From Streptomyces sp. KMM 9044 (lineage in GTDB: Bacteria > Actinomycetota > Actinomycetes > Streptomycetales > Streptomycetaceae), in contig NZ_CP113910.1 of NCBI RefSeq assembly GCF_024701375.2, positions 7,006,001 through 7,070,000 on the forward strand: a stretch of DNA of 64,000 bases, written 5' to 3'. The number at the start of each line of letters is the position of its first letter. Within the stretch, counting starts at the first letter, position 1. The translations under genes were made by a program, and so were the position numbers. A model generated the notes under the pieces. The model worked only from the letters and a program-made list of their open reading frames with translations, did no database searches and had not been told where the DNA came from. Of this stretch, positions 54,721-63,647 are shown one piece after another.

Positions 54721-56295
54721 TCACGAACGGGTGACCTCCTCGTCTCCGCAGGAGCTGCCGCTGGGTGGCAGGGTGCCGTAGAGGAGGAAGTCGTCGACCG
54801 TGCGGTGGACGCATTCGGACGATCCGTAGCCGGTGTGGCCCTCGCCCCGGTTGTCCAGCACCACCGCGGACGGGCCGAGCCGCTCGGCCGTCTCCACCGT
54901 CCACCGGTACGGTGTGGCCGGGTCGCCCCGGGTGCCGACCAGCAGCATCTTCGGCGTGTCGAGGTCCTTGACCTCTTCGCGGATGAAGTCGGTCCCCTCG
55001 GGACGGCCGTGGCACATCAGGACCTGGGCGAGCCGGTAGCGGCCGAAGACCGACGAGGCCTCCTCGTAGGCGGTGCGCAGCCGGGCGAGGTCCCGGGTCA
55101 CCTGCTCGGCGGCCGGGCGGTCGGGGTCGTCCGCGCAGTTCACCGCCATCAGCGCGGCCGGCAGGTTGTCCAGGGGCACCTCCTCCTCGTCGACGAGCGG
55201 ATCGTCGGCGCGGTGCGGCAGGGGGATCGCCACTCCGCCGGTGGCGAAGGCCTCCACCCCGCGCGTGTCCCCGCCCTCCATCAGCTCCGCGAGCGCCCGC
55301 TGCAGCAAGGGCCACAGTTCCTTGCTGTAGAGGCCCTGGCCCAGGGCGACCGCGAGGTCCTGGCCGGTGAACCCGTAGCCGAAGTCCGTCGGTACGGGGT
55401 TCTCGTCGAGCGAGTCGACCAGTTTCACGACCGATTCCCTCGCCTCGCGCGGATCCCGGCCGAACGGGCAGACGATGTCCTCGGCGCACCAGGTCAGGAA
55501 GTGCTCGAGCGCGGTCTGCTGGCCCCGCACGCCCGCCAGCCCCTGCTCCGCCAGCGGATCGGTCAGTGTGTCCACCCCGTCCAGCACGAACCGGCCCACC
55601 TTCTCGGGGAACCGGGCCGCGTACACCGCGGCCAGCCGGGTTCCGTAGGAGAACCCCAGGTAGTTGAGCTTCTTGTCGCCGAGCACCTGCCGCATGACGT
55701 CCAGGTCGCGTGCGACGTTCACGGTACCGATGTGCGGCAGGACCGGGCCCGAGTGCTCGGTGCACTCGGCAGCCACCTCACGCAGCTGGGCCAGCGTTTT
55801 CCGCGGATCGGACATGTCGTCGCCGCCGGTGGCCTCCAGCGCCTGACCGGTGGCCTCCGTGCCGCAGCTGACCGGTGAGGAACGGCCGACGCCGCGCGGG
55901 TCGAAGGACACCACGTCGTACTCGTCGGTGAGGCCCATGAACTCCTTGCCGCCGTGGGCGAGTCCGAGCACGCCCGAACCGCCCGGCCCGCCGAAGTTCA
56001 GCACCACCGAGCCGCGGGGCTCGCCCGTGCCGCGGTAACGGGCGAGGGCCAGGTCGAGGGCGCCCTTGCCCGGGTCGGCGTAGTCGACCGGGACGGTGAT
56101 CTTCCCGCACTGCAGGTCCTCGGGCAGGTCCGTGCCCTCGCACGCCGACCACGTGATCTTCTGGTCGTAGAACCGGTCGAGGCCCCGGTCGTCGGCAGCG
56201 GCCGCCGGGAGACCCGCGCCCAGCAGGGCCAGCCCGACCGCTCCGGTGACCGCGCAGCGTCGGAACGGGAGTCGCATAGAGAGCTTGACCAGCAT
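54721..56295 (-). CDS. Secreted S33-family alpha/beta hydrolase (tripeptidyl aminopeptidase-like)
   Basis: 524 aa from ATG 56295 with GGAGG upstream. Signal peptide residues about 1-33 (AVTGAVGLALLGAGLPAAAA). ITWSACEGTDLPEDLQCGKI, VVLNFGGPGGSGV (oxyanion loop), YDVVSFDPRGVGRSSPVSC, nucleophile YLGFSYGTRLAAVYAARFP, acid in LLVGTRGDPATPY and His in GEGHTGYGSSECVH complete the SlpD/SlpE/Tap-type exopeptidase. It trims N-terminal tripeptides from extracellular proteins in Streptomyces. Confidence 0.95.
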   Translation of the reverse strand: MLVKLSMRLPFRRCAVTGAVGLALLGAGLPAAAADDRGLDRFYDQKITWSACEGTDLPEDLQCGKITVPVDYADPGKGALDLALARYRGTGEPRGSVVLNFGGPGGSGVLGLAHGGKEFMGLTDEYDVVSFDPRGVGRSSPVSCGTEATGQALEATGGDDMSDPRKTLAQLREVAAECTEHSGPVLPHIGTVNVARDLDVMRQVLGDKKLNYLGFSYGTRLAAVYAARFPEKVGRFVLDGVDTLTDPLAEQGLAGVRGQQTALEHFLTWCAEDIVCPFGRDPREARESVVKLVDSLDENPVPTDFGYGFTGQDLAVALGQGLYSKELWPLLQRALAELMEGGDTRGVEAFATGGVAIPLPHRADDPLVDEEEVPLDNLPAALMAVNCADDPDRPAAEQVTRDLARLRTAYEEASSVFGRYRLAQVLMCHGRPEGTDFIREEVKDLDTPKMLLVGTRGDPATPYRWTVETAERLGPSAVVLDNRGEGHTGYGSSECVHRTVDDFLLYGTLPPSGSSCGDEEVTRS

Positions 56296-56587
56296 CGATG
56301 CCTCCAGGGGCGCCCCACAGCGGACCGGGAACCGGCACCCTCGATCACGATACGGGGGGCTCATCGGCCCCGCCTGTCGGCCGAAGGCGTTCCACGGTGC
56401 CCGGCCCGGTACTCCGGAGCCCCGGCGGCACGCGTCTGATCGGCGACCAGTACCCGAGTTCGAGCAGCGGGCGCTCCACTGAGTGAACGGCGTGCGACTT
56501 TCGGACAAGCCACAACCCGGTTGGTGCAACCGCGCTCCCTCCGGTGCGGGCGAGCGCCCGCGGCCATGTCCGGAAGGCAGGCAACCT

Positions 56588-57045
56588 ATGACACGGGTTA
56601 CCCGAAGCGGTCTGATCGCCGTCGCCGTCGCCGCCGCGACGGGCACGATGGCCTTGGTGACACCGACGCACGCCGACGCACGCCGACGCCGCCCCGGAGG
56701 GCTCCCCCCGGGGCGGTCTCCGGGAACACCGTCCAGCTCCCGGTGCGCATCCCGGTCAACGCCTGCGGGAACACGATGGACGTGATGGGCCTCCTCAACC
56801 CGGCAGCGGGCAACACCTGCGTCAACGAGGGAGCGGACGAGCGGGGTGGGGACGAGGGGGCCCACGGGTCCTCGGGCGGTGCCGCAGCCGACGGCAGCAC
56901 GCAGGGCGCAGGTCGACGGCCACCTTACGCACGGGCATCGTGCGGACGCGATGCCGTCCTGTCGTCCGGCGCGGGGACCCCGGTCCTCTCATGCCGGGCT
57001 CGCGGGATCCGGCACCGGACCCCGATCCCCGGTCCGGCGGCCTGA
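56588..57045 (+). pseudogene. Chaplin, frameshifted
   Basis: ATG 56588 starts a chaplin signal peptide (TRSGLIAVAVAAATGTMALV, ending ADA). The chaplin domain itself lies in another frame: AVSGNTVQLPVRIPVNACGN and GLLNPAAGNTCVNEG, with the conserved cysteine pair. Between them a 10-bp tandem duplication (56663-56689) plus one extra C in a C6 run account exactly for the shift. The downstream frame then runs to 57045 without a second chaplin domain. Chaplins are secreted amyloid proteins that coat aerial hyphae. As sequenced the product would be non-functional. Confidence 0.85.
56663..56689. repeat. 10-bp x2.7 tandem repeat disrupting chaplin
   Basis: Perfect copies of CCGACGCACG at 56663-56672 and 56673-56682, then seven bases of a third, just after the signal-peptide codons. 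Ten bases is out of frame. Confidence 0.88.
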
Positions 57046-57060
57046 GCCGAGCGAAAGACC

Positions 57061-57501
57061 CTAGGTCCTCGGGGCGCTCCTGGACGCCGTGACGGCGCAC
57101 ACGAAGCCGAGCGCCAGCGTCAGGGCACCGATGACGATGTTGTTCCAGATGACGCCCGCGTCCGGATTGGTGCCGACGATCCACGGTGAGACGATCATCC
57201 ACACGCCGAGGGCGCACATCGCTCCGCTGAGGCCGTACATGCGCGCCGGCGCGGCGGTGAAGCCGAGGGCGAGCAGGCCGATCGCGATGCCGACGATCAG
57301 GTTGTGGGGCGCCAGCGCGGGCTGGCTCGTCGTGTAGTGGAGTATCCAGGGGGACACCGCGCAGTAGAGGCCGAGCAGGAACACCGGCCCGTCCACCAGG
57401 ACCACATCACGACCGCCGAGCATACGGTCGTAACGTGCCTGCATTTCCGGAGCATCGGGGTGGCTCGCGATGTCACCACGGGGATGCGAGACGTTGGCCA
57501 T
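57061..57501 (-). CDS. SPW-repeat membrane protein
   Basis: 146 aa from ATG 57501 with AAAGGAG upstream. A soluble N-terminus (HPRGDIASHPDAPEMQARYD) precedes four membrane segments, two of which carry the SPW signature (YCAVSPWILHYT near residue 47; WMIVSPWIVGTNPD near 102). SPW-repeat proteins are small integral membrane proteins of unknown function. Convergent with the broken chaplin gene. Confidence 0.92.
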   Translation of the reverse strand: MANVSHPRGDIASHPDAPEMQARYDRMLGGRDVVLVDGPVFLLGLYCAVSPWILHYTTSQPALAPHNLIVGIAIGLLALGFTAAPARMYGLSGAMCALGVWMIVSPWIVGTNPDAGVIWNNIVIGALTLALGFVCAVTASRSAPRT

Positions 57502-57706
57502 GAGTCGTCTCCTTTGACTGACCGGCCTCACCGCTTCTGGGGTGGTGTGCGGCAAGCGCCACTTAGGGTCATTCTGCACTTTTTTCCCTTTTATGTGTAG
57601 AGGCTGGGGGCCGTAGCCGCCGAGCGTGTCTTCCGGCTGACGTGTGCGACGCGCGTGGCGGGTTCGGTGCGCCTTCCGGAGGGAGGCGGCGGGGCCGGTT
57701 CGTCCG

Positions 57707-57739
57707 ACTGGTCTACACCCTTGACTGGTACAGACCAAT
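57707..57739 (+). promoter_or_regulatory. Two DasR dre-like sites in chitinase promoter
   Basis: Sites at 57707-57722 and 57724-57739 begin ACTGGT and match the dre consensus (A[CG]TGGTCTAGACCA[CG]T) at about 12 and 13 of 16 positions. They form the 12-bp direct-repeat arrangement typical of Streptomyces chitinase promoters. DasR represses until GlcNAc-6-P or GlcN-6-P is present. Confidence 0.78.
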
Positions 57740-57874
57740 GCGGTTGAGTGTGTCCGACACCCCCCACCACGGCCGCCCTCATCCCGTGGCCGGCTCCGCC
57801 GGCGCGTGCGGCAAGACCCCGCTCGGGCACGTCATCGCCCGGGATCGGCCGTGTCCCGCGAAGGAGTTGATCCC

Positions 57875-58783
57875 TTGACGAGACGCCGCACCTCCTCCGT
57901 CCTGGCCGCCGTCGTCATCGCCGCCAGTGCACCCGTGCTGCTCCCCGCCGCGACCGCTTCGGCCGCCCCCGCCTCGGCGTCCGCCGCGTGTTCCAGCTAT
58001 CCGAACTGGGTGGCCGGGCGGTGGTACAACGCCGGCGACATCGTCCGCTACACCGACGGCCGGGCCTACGTCGCCGAGCACGGCAACCCGGGCTACGACC
58101 CCGTCATCAGTACCTGGTACTGGGAGCCGTACTCCTGCGACAGCGGCCCCGGAACGCCGGTCGGCAACTTCGTCGTGACCGAGGCGCAGTTCAACCAGAT
58201 GTTCCCGAACAGGAACCCCTTCTACACCTATGGCGGTCTCGCCGCCGCCCTGAGCGCCTATCCCGGCTTCGCCAACACGGGCGGCGACACCGTGAAGAAG
58301 CAGGAGGCCGCTGCCTTCCTCGCCAACGCCAGCCACGAAACCGGCGGCCTGGCCCACGTGGTGGAGCAGAACACCGCCAACTATCCGCACTACTGCGACT
58401 GGAACCAGCCCTACGGCTGCCCGGCCGGCCAGGCCGCCTACTACGGTCGCGGTCCGATCCAGCTGAGCTGGAACTTCAACTACAAGGCCGCGGGCGACGC
58501 GTTGGGCCTCGACCTACTGGGCAACCCCTGGCTGGTGCAGAACGACTCCTCCGTGGCCTGGAAGACGGCGCTGTGGTACTGGAACACCCAGAACGGCCCC
58601 GGCTCCATGACCCCGCACAACGCCATGGTGAACCAGGCCGGTTTCGGCCAGACGATCCGCAGCATCAACGGCTTCCTGGAGTGCGACGGCCGCAACCCCG
58701 CACAGGTGCAGAGCAGGGTGGCCAAGTACCAGCAGTTCACCCAGATCCTCGGGACGTCACCCGGCGGCAACCTGTACTGCTGA
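57875..58783 (+). CDS. Secreted GH19 chitinase with CBM5/12
   Basis: 302 aa from TTG 57875, AAGGAG eight bases upstream; no ATG or GTG fits as well. Signal peptide about 1-36 (VLAAVVIAASAPVLLPAATA). Carbohydrate-binding module CBM5/12 about 39-88 (YPNWVAGRWYNAGDIVRY, WYWEPYSC), short Gly-Pro linker, GH19 catalytic domain about 98-302 with the acid Glu155 in ANASHETGGLAH and GRGPIQLSWNFNYKAAG. It degrades chitin, as do ChiF/ChiG of S. coelicolor. Controlled by the dre sites upstream. Confidence 0.96.
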   Translation: MTRRRTSSVLAAVVIAASAPVLLPAATASAAPASASAACSSYPNWVAGRWYNAGDIVRYTDGRAYVAEHGNPGYDPVISTWYWEPYSCDSGPGTPVGNFVVTEAQFNQMFPNRNPFYTYGGLAAALSAYPGFANTGGDTVKKQEAAAFLANASHETGGLAHVVEQNTANYPHYCDWNQPYGCPAGQAAYYGRGPIQLSWNFNYKAAGDALGLDLLGNPWLVQNDSSVAWKTALWYWNTQNGPGSMTPHNAMVNQAGFGQTIRSINGFLECDGRNPAQVQSRVAKYQQFTQILGTSPGGNLYC

Positions 58784-58830
58784 CGCAGGGTGGGCGGACA
58801 TGATGTCATGCCCCTGACTATCTGAGATCC

Positions 58831-58877
58831 GGCCGCGTGCCGTCCACGTTCCCCGCGTACGTGGACGGTGCGCGGCC
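58831..58877. terminator. Hairpin downstream of chitinase
   Basis: 18-nt arms 58831-58848 and 58860-58877 pair with two mismatches around an 11-nt loop, 48 bp after the chitinase stop and 27 bp before the next gene. Probable terminator, or leader hairpin of the next gene. Confidence 0.65.
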
Positions 58878-58903
58878 GTCCTCCGGACCGAAGGGCACCC
58901 GTC

Positions 58904-60283
58904 ATGCGCACCCCCCACGCCCTGCTCGCCACGACCGTCACGACGACCGCGCTGGTCGCGGCGGTCCTGGCACCCACCCCCGCCGCCGGGACCGAAGTGG
59001 TACCCGAGCCCGGCACCTTCTACGTGCAGAGCGCCGCCACCGGACTCAACGCCGCCGGCAACGCCGGAGCCGTCGAACAGCACCGGCCCCGGGGCAACGA
59101 GGACCACCAGCAGTGGAACCTGAGGGCCAACGGCACCACCCACCTCCTGGAGAACGCGGACGTCCCGGGCACCTGCCTCGGCCGCACCGGCGACCAGGCC
59201 AGGACCGTCCCCTGTGCCGGCGCCGACGCGGCCTGGGTCATCGCCCCCGCCGCTGCCGACCGGTTCACGCTCGCCGTCCCCGGCGCCGACCGGCGTCTCG
59301 CGGTCGCCCCCAGGCCCTCCGGCGCCACCCACCCCGCCCGGCTCACCGTCGCCGAAGGCTCCCCGGACCTCGCCCACTGGTATCTCACTCCGGCCTCTCC
59401 CCCCACCCGGCCCATGCCGCCCCAGGGCGGCCGCACCCTGGACCAGGTCACCTTCCTCACCTCGCACAACGCCTACGCCAACGGAGTCGACGGAGGTTTC
59501 GCCCCGCCCTTCGTCAATCTCTTTCCCAATCAGACGCGCGGCATCGAACGCCAACTGGCCGACGGGGTACGCGGATTCATGCTGGACATCCACCAGACCC
59601 CGGACGGCGCGATCCTCTGCCACACCAGCTGCGCCCTGGTCAGCAGGCCCGTCGCGCTCTGGGTCGACCTCCAGCGCATGGTCGACTTCCTCGAGGCCCA
59701 TCCCGACCAGGTGGTCACCGTGTTCCTGGAGGACTACGTCGACCCGGGTGTGCTGCGTGCCGAACTCGCCCGCGTCAACGGCCTGTCGGACGTGCTCTAC
59801 CGGCCGGACCGCACCGGCGTGCGGGAGAACGGCTGGCCGACGATGGCGGACCTGACCGCCGCCGGAAAGCGCCTGCTGATCTTCAGTGACCACAGCCGCT
59901 CCGCCGACCAGTCCGCCGGGCTGACCCGGGACAGCTTCGGCGTCATGTACCAGCGCGAGTGGACCGTCGAGAACCACTGGTCCATGGGCTCGGGCGTCGG
60001 CGCCTCCGACTGGTCGTGCTACAGCCGTTGGTACGACGCCGGTACCAACATCCCGCTCACCCGTACCGAGCCGGGGTTCCGTCCTCTCTTCGTCATGAAC
60101 CACTTCCGGGACGCCCCGGTCGCCGTAACGGCCGGTACGGACAACGGCAAGCTCGCCGACCGCGCCCGCAGGTTCTGTCAGCCCGCCGCCCGCAAGAAGC
60201 CCAACTTCCTCGCCGTGGACCGCTACGACCTCGGCAACCCGGCGGCCACCGTCGACGCACTCAACACATACGTGTACCCGTAG
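58904..60283 (+). CDS. Secreted PI-PLC X-domain protein with ricin-like N-terminus
   Basis: 459 aa from ATG 58904. Signal peptide about 1-28. Residues about 33-170 resemble a beta-trefoil lectin (FYVQSAATGLNAAGNAG, HQQWNLRANGTTHLLENAD). The phospholipase C X-like TIM-barrel (about 180-459) has the first catalytic His in FLTSHNAYAN, VRGFMLDIHQTPDGAILCH with the second His, then VFLEDYVDP and NFLAVDRYDLGNPA. Likely acts on phosphoinositides or a related phosphodiester outside the cell; activity unproven. Confidence 0.88.
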   Translation: MRTPHALLATTVTTTALVAAVLAPTPAAGTEVVPEPGTFYVQSAATGLNAAGNAGAVEQHRPRGNEDHQQWNLRANGTTHLLENADVPGTCLGRTGDQARTVPCAGADAAWVIAPAAADRFTLAVPGADRRLAVAPRPSGATHPARLTVAEGSPDLAHWYLTPASPPTRPMPPQGGRTLDQVTFLTSHNAYANGVDGGFAPPFVNLFPNQTRGIERQLADGVRGFMLDIHQTPDGAILCHTSCALVSRPVALWVDLQRMVDFLEAHPDQVVTVFLEDYVDPGVLRAELARVNGLSDVLYRPDRTGVRENGWPTMADLTAAGKRLLIFSDHSRSADQSAGLTRDSFGVMYQREWTVENHWSMGSGVGASDWSCYSRWYDAGTNIPLTRTEPGFRPLFVMNHFRDAPVAVTAGTDNGKLADRARRFCQPAARKKPNFLAVDRYDLGNPAATVDALNTYVYP

Positions 60284-60496
60284 GCCCGGCTCGGGAGCCG
60301 GCACCCCGCCTGCCCGCCCCGGTTGCACGCGTGCCTGTACCGGCACGCATTCCGCCCCGCCCCCGCCCGCCCACCGCATCGGCTCCCGTGCGGTGCGGCG
60401 GGCGGGCGGCGCCGTCCGGGGTGACGGGCGCGTGCCTGGGTGGTACGTATCACCTCTGCCGATCGATCCCACCCATCGCTTTCCGGAGAGGTCCCG

Positions 60497-60889
60497 ATGA
60501 GACGTGTCGCCCTGGTCACCCTGGTCGTCGACGACTACGACGAGGCGATCCGCTTCTACACCGAGGCTCTCGGATTCCACCTGGCCGAGGACACCCCCCG
60601 GCCCGACGGCTCCCGCTGGGTCGTCGTCGAACCGGACGCGGGGACCACCGGCACCGGCCTGCTGCTCGCCCGCGCCAAGGGCGACGACCAGGGCGCCCGG
60701 ACCGGTGACCAGACCGGTGGACGCGTCGGCTTCTTCCTGCACACCGACGACTTCGACCGCGACCATGCCCGGATGACGGCCTCGGGTGTGACCTTCCTGG
60801 AAAGGCCGCGCCACGAGCCGTACGGCACGGTCGCCGTCTTCCAGGACCTCTACGGCAACCGCTGGGACCTGCTCCAGCCCGCCGGCTGA
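60497..60889 (+). CDS. VOC (glyoxalase/bleomycin-resistance) family protein
   Basis: 130 aa from ATG 60497, GGAGAGG upstream. Paired beta-alpha-beta-beta-beta units: VALVTLVVDDYDEAIRFYTE, ALGFHLAEDT, RVGFFLHTDDFDRDHARM and VAVFQDLYGNRWDLLQ. The metal-binding residues of true glyoxalases are only partly apparent (Glu/Asp positions). Function unknown; common stand-alone gene in Streptomyces. Confidence 0.93.
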   Translation: MRRVALVTLVVDDYDEAIRFYTEALGFHLAEDTPRPDGSRWVVVEPDAGTTGTGLLLARAKGDDQGARTGDQTGGRVGFFLHTDDFDRDHARMTASGVTFLERPRHEPYGTVAVFQDLYGNRWDLLQPAG

Positions 60890-60947
60890 CCCCGTACTCC
60901 GACACCGGCTCCACCACCGACACCGAACCGCCGAGAAACGCCCGCCC

Positions 60948-62039
60948 ATGACCGCGCCCCGCATCACTTCCGACACCGGGGCCCCCGCCGCTGCCCAAGG
61001 CCGTACTGCACGACCACCTCGACGGCGGGCCGCGTCCCGCCGCCGTGGTCGAGCTCGCGGACACGACCGGTCACACCCTGCCCACCACCGACCCGGACGA
61101 GCTCGCCGCCTGGTACGTCGGGGCCGTCGGCTCCGGTGACCCGGTGCGCTATATCGCCACCTTCGAGCACACCCTCGCCGTCATGCAGACCCGCGAGGGC
61201 CTGCTGCGCACCGCCGAGGAGTACGTACTCGACCTCGCCGCCGACGGTGTCGTCTACGGCGAGGTCCGCTATGCCCCCGAGCTGATGACGAAGGGCGGAC
61301 TGGCCCTGCCCGGGGTGGTCGAGTCCGTGCAGGAGGGCCTCGCGGCCGGCATGGCCGGGGCCGCCGCCGCGGGGACGCCGGTGCGGGTCGGGACACTGCT
61401 GTGCGGCATGTGGAGTTCGGCCGGACGCGGGAGAACGCCGACCTGGTGGTGGCGTTCCGGGACGCCGGGGTCGTCGGTTTCGACATCGCCGGTGCCGAGG
61501 GCGGCTTCCCCGCCGCCGATCACCTGGACGCCTTCGAGCACCTGCGCCGCGAGAGCGTGTCCTTCACCATCCACGCCGGCGAGGCCCACGGCCTGCCCAG
61601 CATCCACCAGACCGTCCAGTTGTGCGGCGCCCAGCGCATCGGTCACGGCGTGCGGATCACCGAGGACATCGTCGACGGCAAGCTCGGCCGGCTCGCGGGC
61701 TGGGTCCGTGACCGCCGGATCGCGCTGGAGGTGTGCCCCACCTCCAACCTCCAGACCGGCGCCGCCGGTTCGATCGCCACGCACCCCGTCACCGTGCTGA
61801 AGGACCTCGGCTTCCGGGGCACCCTCAACACCGACAACCGGCTCGTCTCCGGCACCACCATGACCCGTGAGACGTCCCTGCCGGTGGAACAGGCCGGCTG
61901 GACCGTCGAGGACCTGCGGACCGTCACGGTCAACGCCGTCAAGAGCGCGTTCCTCCCGTTCGACGAGCGCAACGCCCTGCTCAGGGACGTGGTCCTGCCC
62001 GGTTACGACTCCGTACGCCGAAGAAGGCCCCGCACGTAG
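60948..62039 (+). pseudogene. Adenosine deaminase, two frameshifts
   Basis: Start ATG 60948 gives APRITSDTG, but [20 protein letters not shown], with the zinc His-x-His, lies in another frame after a GGGGCCCCC run near 60980. The reading frame from about 61045 gives [11 protein letters not shown]; near 61400 it shifts again to [39 protein letters not shown] (zinc His), RIGHGVRI and [17 protein letters not shown], ending at TAG 62039. All catalytic motifs survive, so it deaminated adenosine to inosine or would if two bases were corrected. Both breaks sit in or near G/C-rich runs. The 3' end overlaps the DinB gene by 37 bp, convergently. Confidence 0.88.
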
Positions 62040-62518
62040 GCGGCCTGTCCGGCGTGCTGGAGATCGTCGGACAGGCCGCTGCCCAGGCGCACCCCCAGGC
62101 TCACCGGCGGATGCCAGCGCTCGTCCACGACGCGCGCCAGGTCCTTGGCGGCCAGTGCGCGCCGGACGTCCAGCGTCTGCTCGTGCACCGCGTCGTAGGA
62201 GCCGGTCAGCAGGCCGCCCGAGTCGCCCCGTGCCCCGGCGGCCTGCTCCGGGGTGTGGCCGTATCCGGTGTCGTGACGGGGCAGACCGAGCGCGAACCGC
62301 TTCTCGAAGCCCTGGGCGAGCCGCACCTGGTCGCGTCCGAAGGCGTCCGCGACATGGTCGTCCCGGATCCGGGTGAGGTGCCAGACGAGCCGGGCGATGG
62401 AGCTGGTGCCCGGGACCGGAGGGGTGTTCAGGGCGTCGGGGCCGAGTCCGGTCACGGCGGCGTGGACCTCTTCGCGGACGCGGCCGTAGCCGTCGGTGAG
62501 GATGTCCTTGGCAGGCAT
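62003..62518 (-). CDS. DinB-family (mycothiol transferase-like) protein
   Basis: 171 aa from ATG 62518. [40 protein letters not shown] with the first metal His, and [14 protein letters not shown] with a C-terminal His mark the DinB four-helix bundle. In actinobacteria this family includes metal-dependent mycothiol S-transferases, so a detoxification role is likely, with unknown substrate. Overlaps the end of the adenosine deaminase gene. Confidence 0.9.
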   Translation of the reverse strand: MPAKDILTDGYGRVREEVHAAVTGLGPDALNTPPVPGTSSIARLVWHLTRIRDDHVADAFGRDQVRLAQGFEKRFALGLPRHDTGYGHTPEQAAGARGDSGGLLTGSYDAVHEQTLDVRRALAAKDLARVVDERWHPPVSLGVRLGSGLSDDLQHAGQAAYVRGLLRRTES

Positions 62519-62605
62519 GGGACCACCCTCGCGCATCCCGCCCCGACACGCGCCCGGTGGACCCGCCCCCGTACACGCGCCGCCCCCGCGCCCGCGCGGT
62601 CGTCC

Positions 62606-63490
62606 CTACGCCTCCCCGCTGTCCAGCAGAACCATCAGTGCCCGCGCCGCCGGGCTGGTGGCCTCTTCCGCCGGGACCAGCACCACGCTCTCGTACACCG
62701 ACTCACCGGTGTCCTTCAGCGGCAGCGCGGTCAGCGCCGCGCGCTTGTGCCGGAAGTGCTGGGGGACGACGGCGATACCGAGGTTCTCGTCGACCAGGTC
62801 CAGCAGGCTGTGCACGTCGTTCACCTCCAGCGCGACCGTGCGCCGCACGCCCGCGGCGGCGAACGCGGTGTCGGTGGCGCGGCGCGGGCCCCAGTCGGGG
62901 TGGAAGTCGACGAACACCTCACCGCCCAGATCGTGCGGGGTCAGCGGCGCCCCGGCCCGTGCCAGCCGGTGATCGGGATGGCAGAGCACGGTCATCGGCT
63001 CACTGGTGAGCGCCACCGACCGCAACTGGTCGGGGTCCGCGTGGGTCCGGTAGGCGAAGGCCAGGTCGAGGCGACCCGCTGCGACCTCCTCAGCCAGCGC
63101 CGTCGAGCCCCACTGCCGCAGCCGGATCTCCACGTCCGGATGGCGCCGCCGGAAATCGGCCAGCAGATCCGCCAGGTCCACCCCGGCGATGCACTGCTCG
63201 GCACCCAGGGCGAGTGTGCCCCGCAGCACCCCCTGCACCGCGGCCACCGCCTCGTGCGCCGCCCGTACCTGCGCCAGGATCCGCTCGGCCTCCACCAGCA
63301 GCGCCCGCCCGGCCTCCGTGAGTGTCACCCGCCGTGTGGTCCGTACGAACAACGGTGTCTGCAGCTCGCGCTCCAGGGAGCGGATCGACGCCGACAGACC
63401 CGACTGGGAGACCAGCAGCCGCTCCGCCGCCCGGGTGAAGTGCTGGTCCTCGGCGACGGCGACGAAGTGCTGAAGGTGACGCAGTTCCAT
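62606..63490 (-). CDS. LysR-family transcriptional regulator
   Basis: 294 aa from ATG 63490. N-terminal winged HTH: MELRHLQHFVAVAEDQHFTR, AAERLLVSQSGLSASIRSLE, ELQTPLFVRTTRRVTLTEAG. C-terminal effector domain from about 90 (GTLALGAEQCIAGVDLADLL, LDLAFAYRT, NLGIAVVPQHF). It is divergent from the aldo/keto reductase gene (158 bp apart), the usual layout for a LysR regulator and its target. Confidence 0.95.
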   Translation of the reverse strand: MELRHLQHFVAVAEDQHFTRAAERLLVSQSGLSASIRSLERELQTPLFVRTTRRVTLTEAGRALLVEAERILAQVRAAHEAVAAVQGVLRGTLALGAEQCIAGVDLADLLADFRRRHPDVEIRLRQWGSTALAEEVAAGRLDLAFAYRTHADPDQLRSVALTSEPMTVLCHPDHRLARAGAPLTPHDLGGEVFVDFHPDWGPRRATDTAFAAAGVRRTVALEVNDVHSLLDLVDENLGIAVVPQHFRHKRAALTALPLKDTGESVYESVVLVPAEEATSPAARALMVLLDSGEA

Positions 63491-63647
63491 GATTGAGAAG
63501 CGTATCCGCTGAATTCCATCGGATTCTTCTGTTGGACCGCTGCACGTGGACCGCGCCAGAGTGGAGCCCAGGTCCCGGTCCGGTTCTGGGGCCACGAAAC
63601 CGGACACCCGTGTCGCCCGCCTGTGTGCCAACCTCTCTGGAGTCGCG

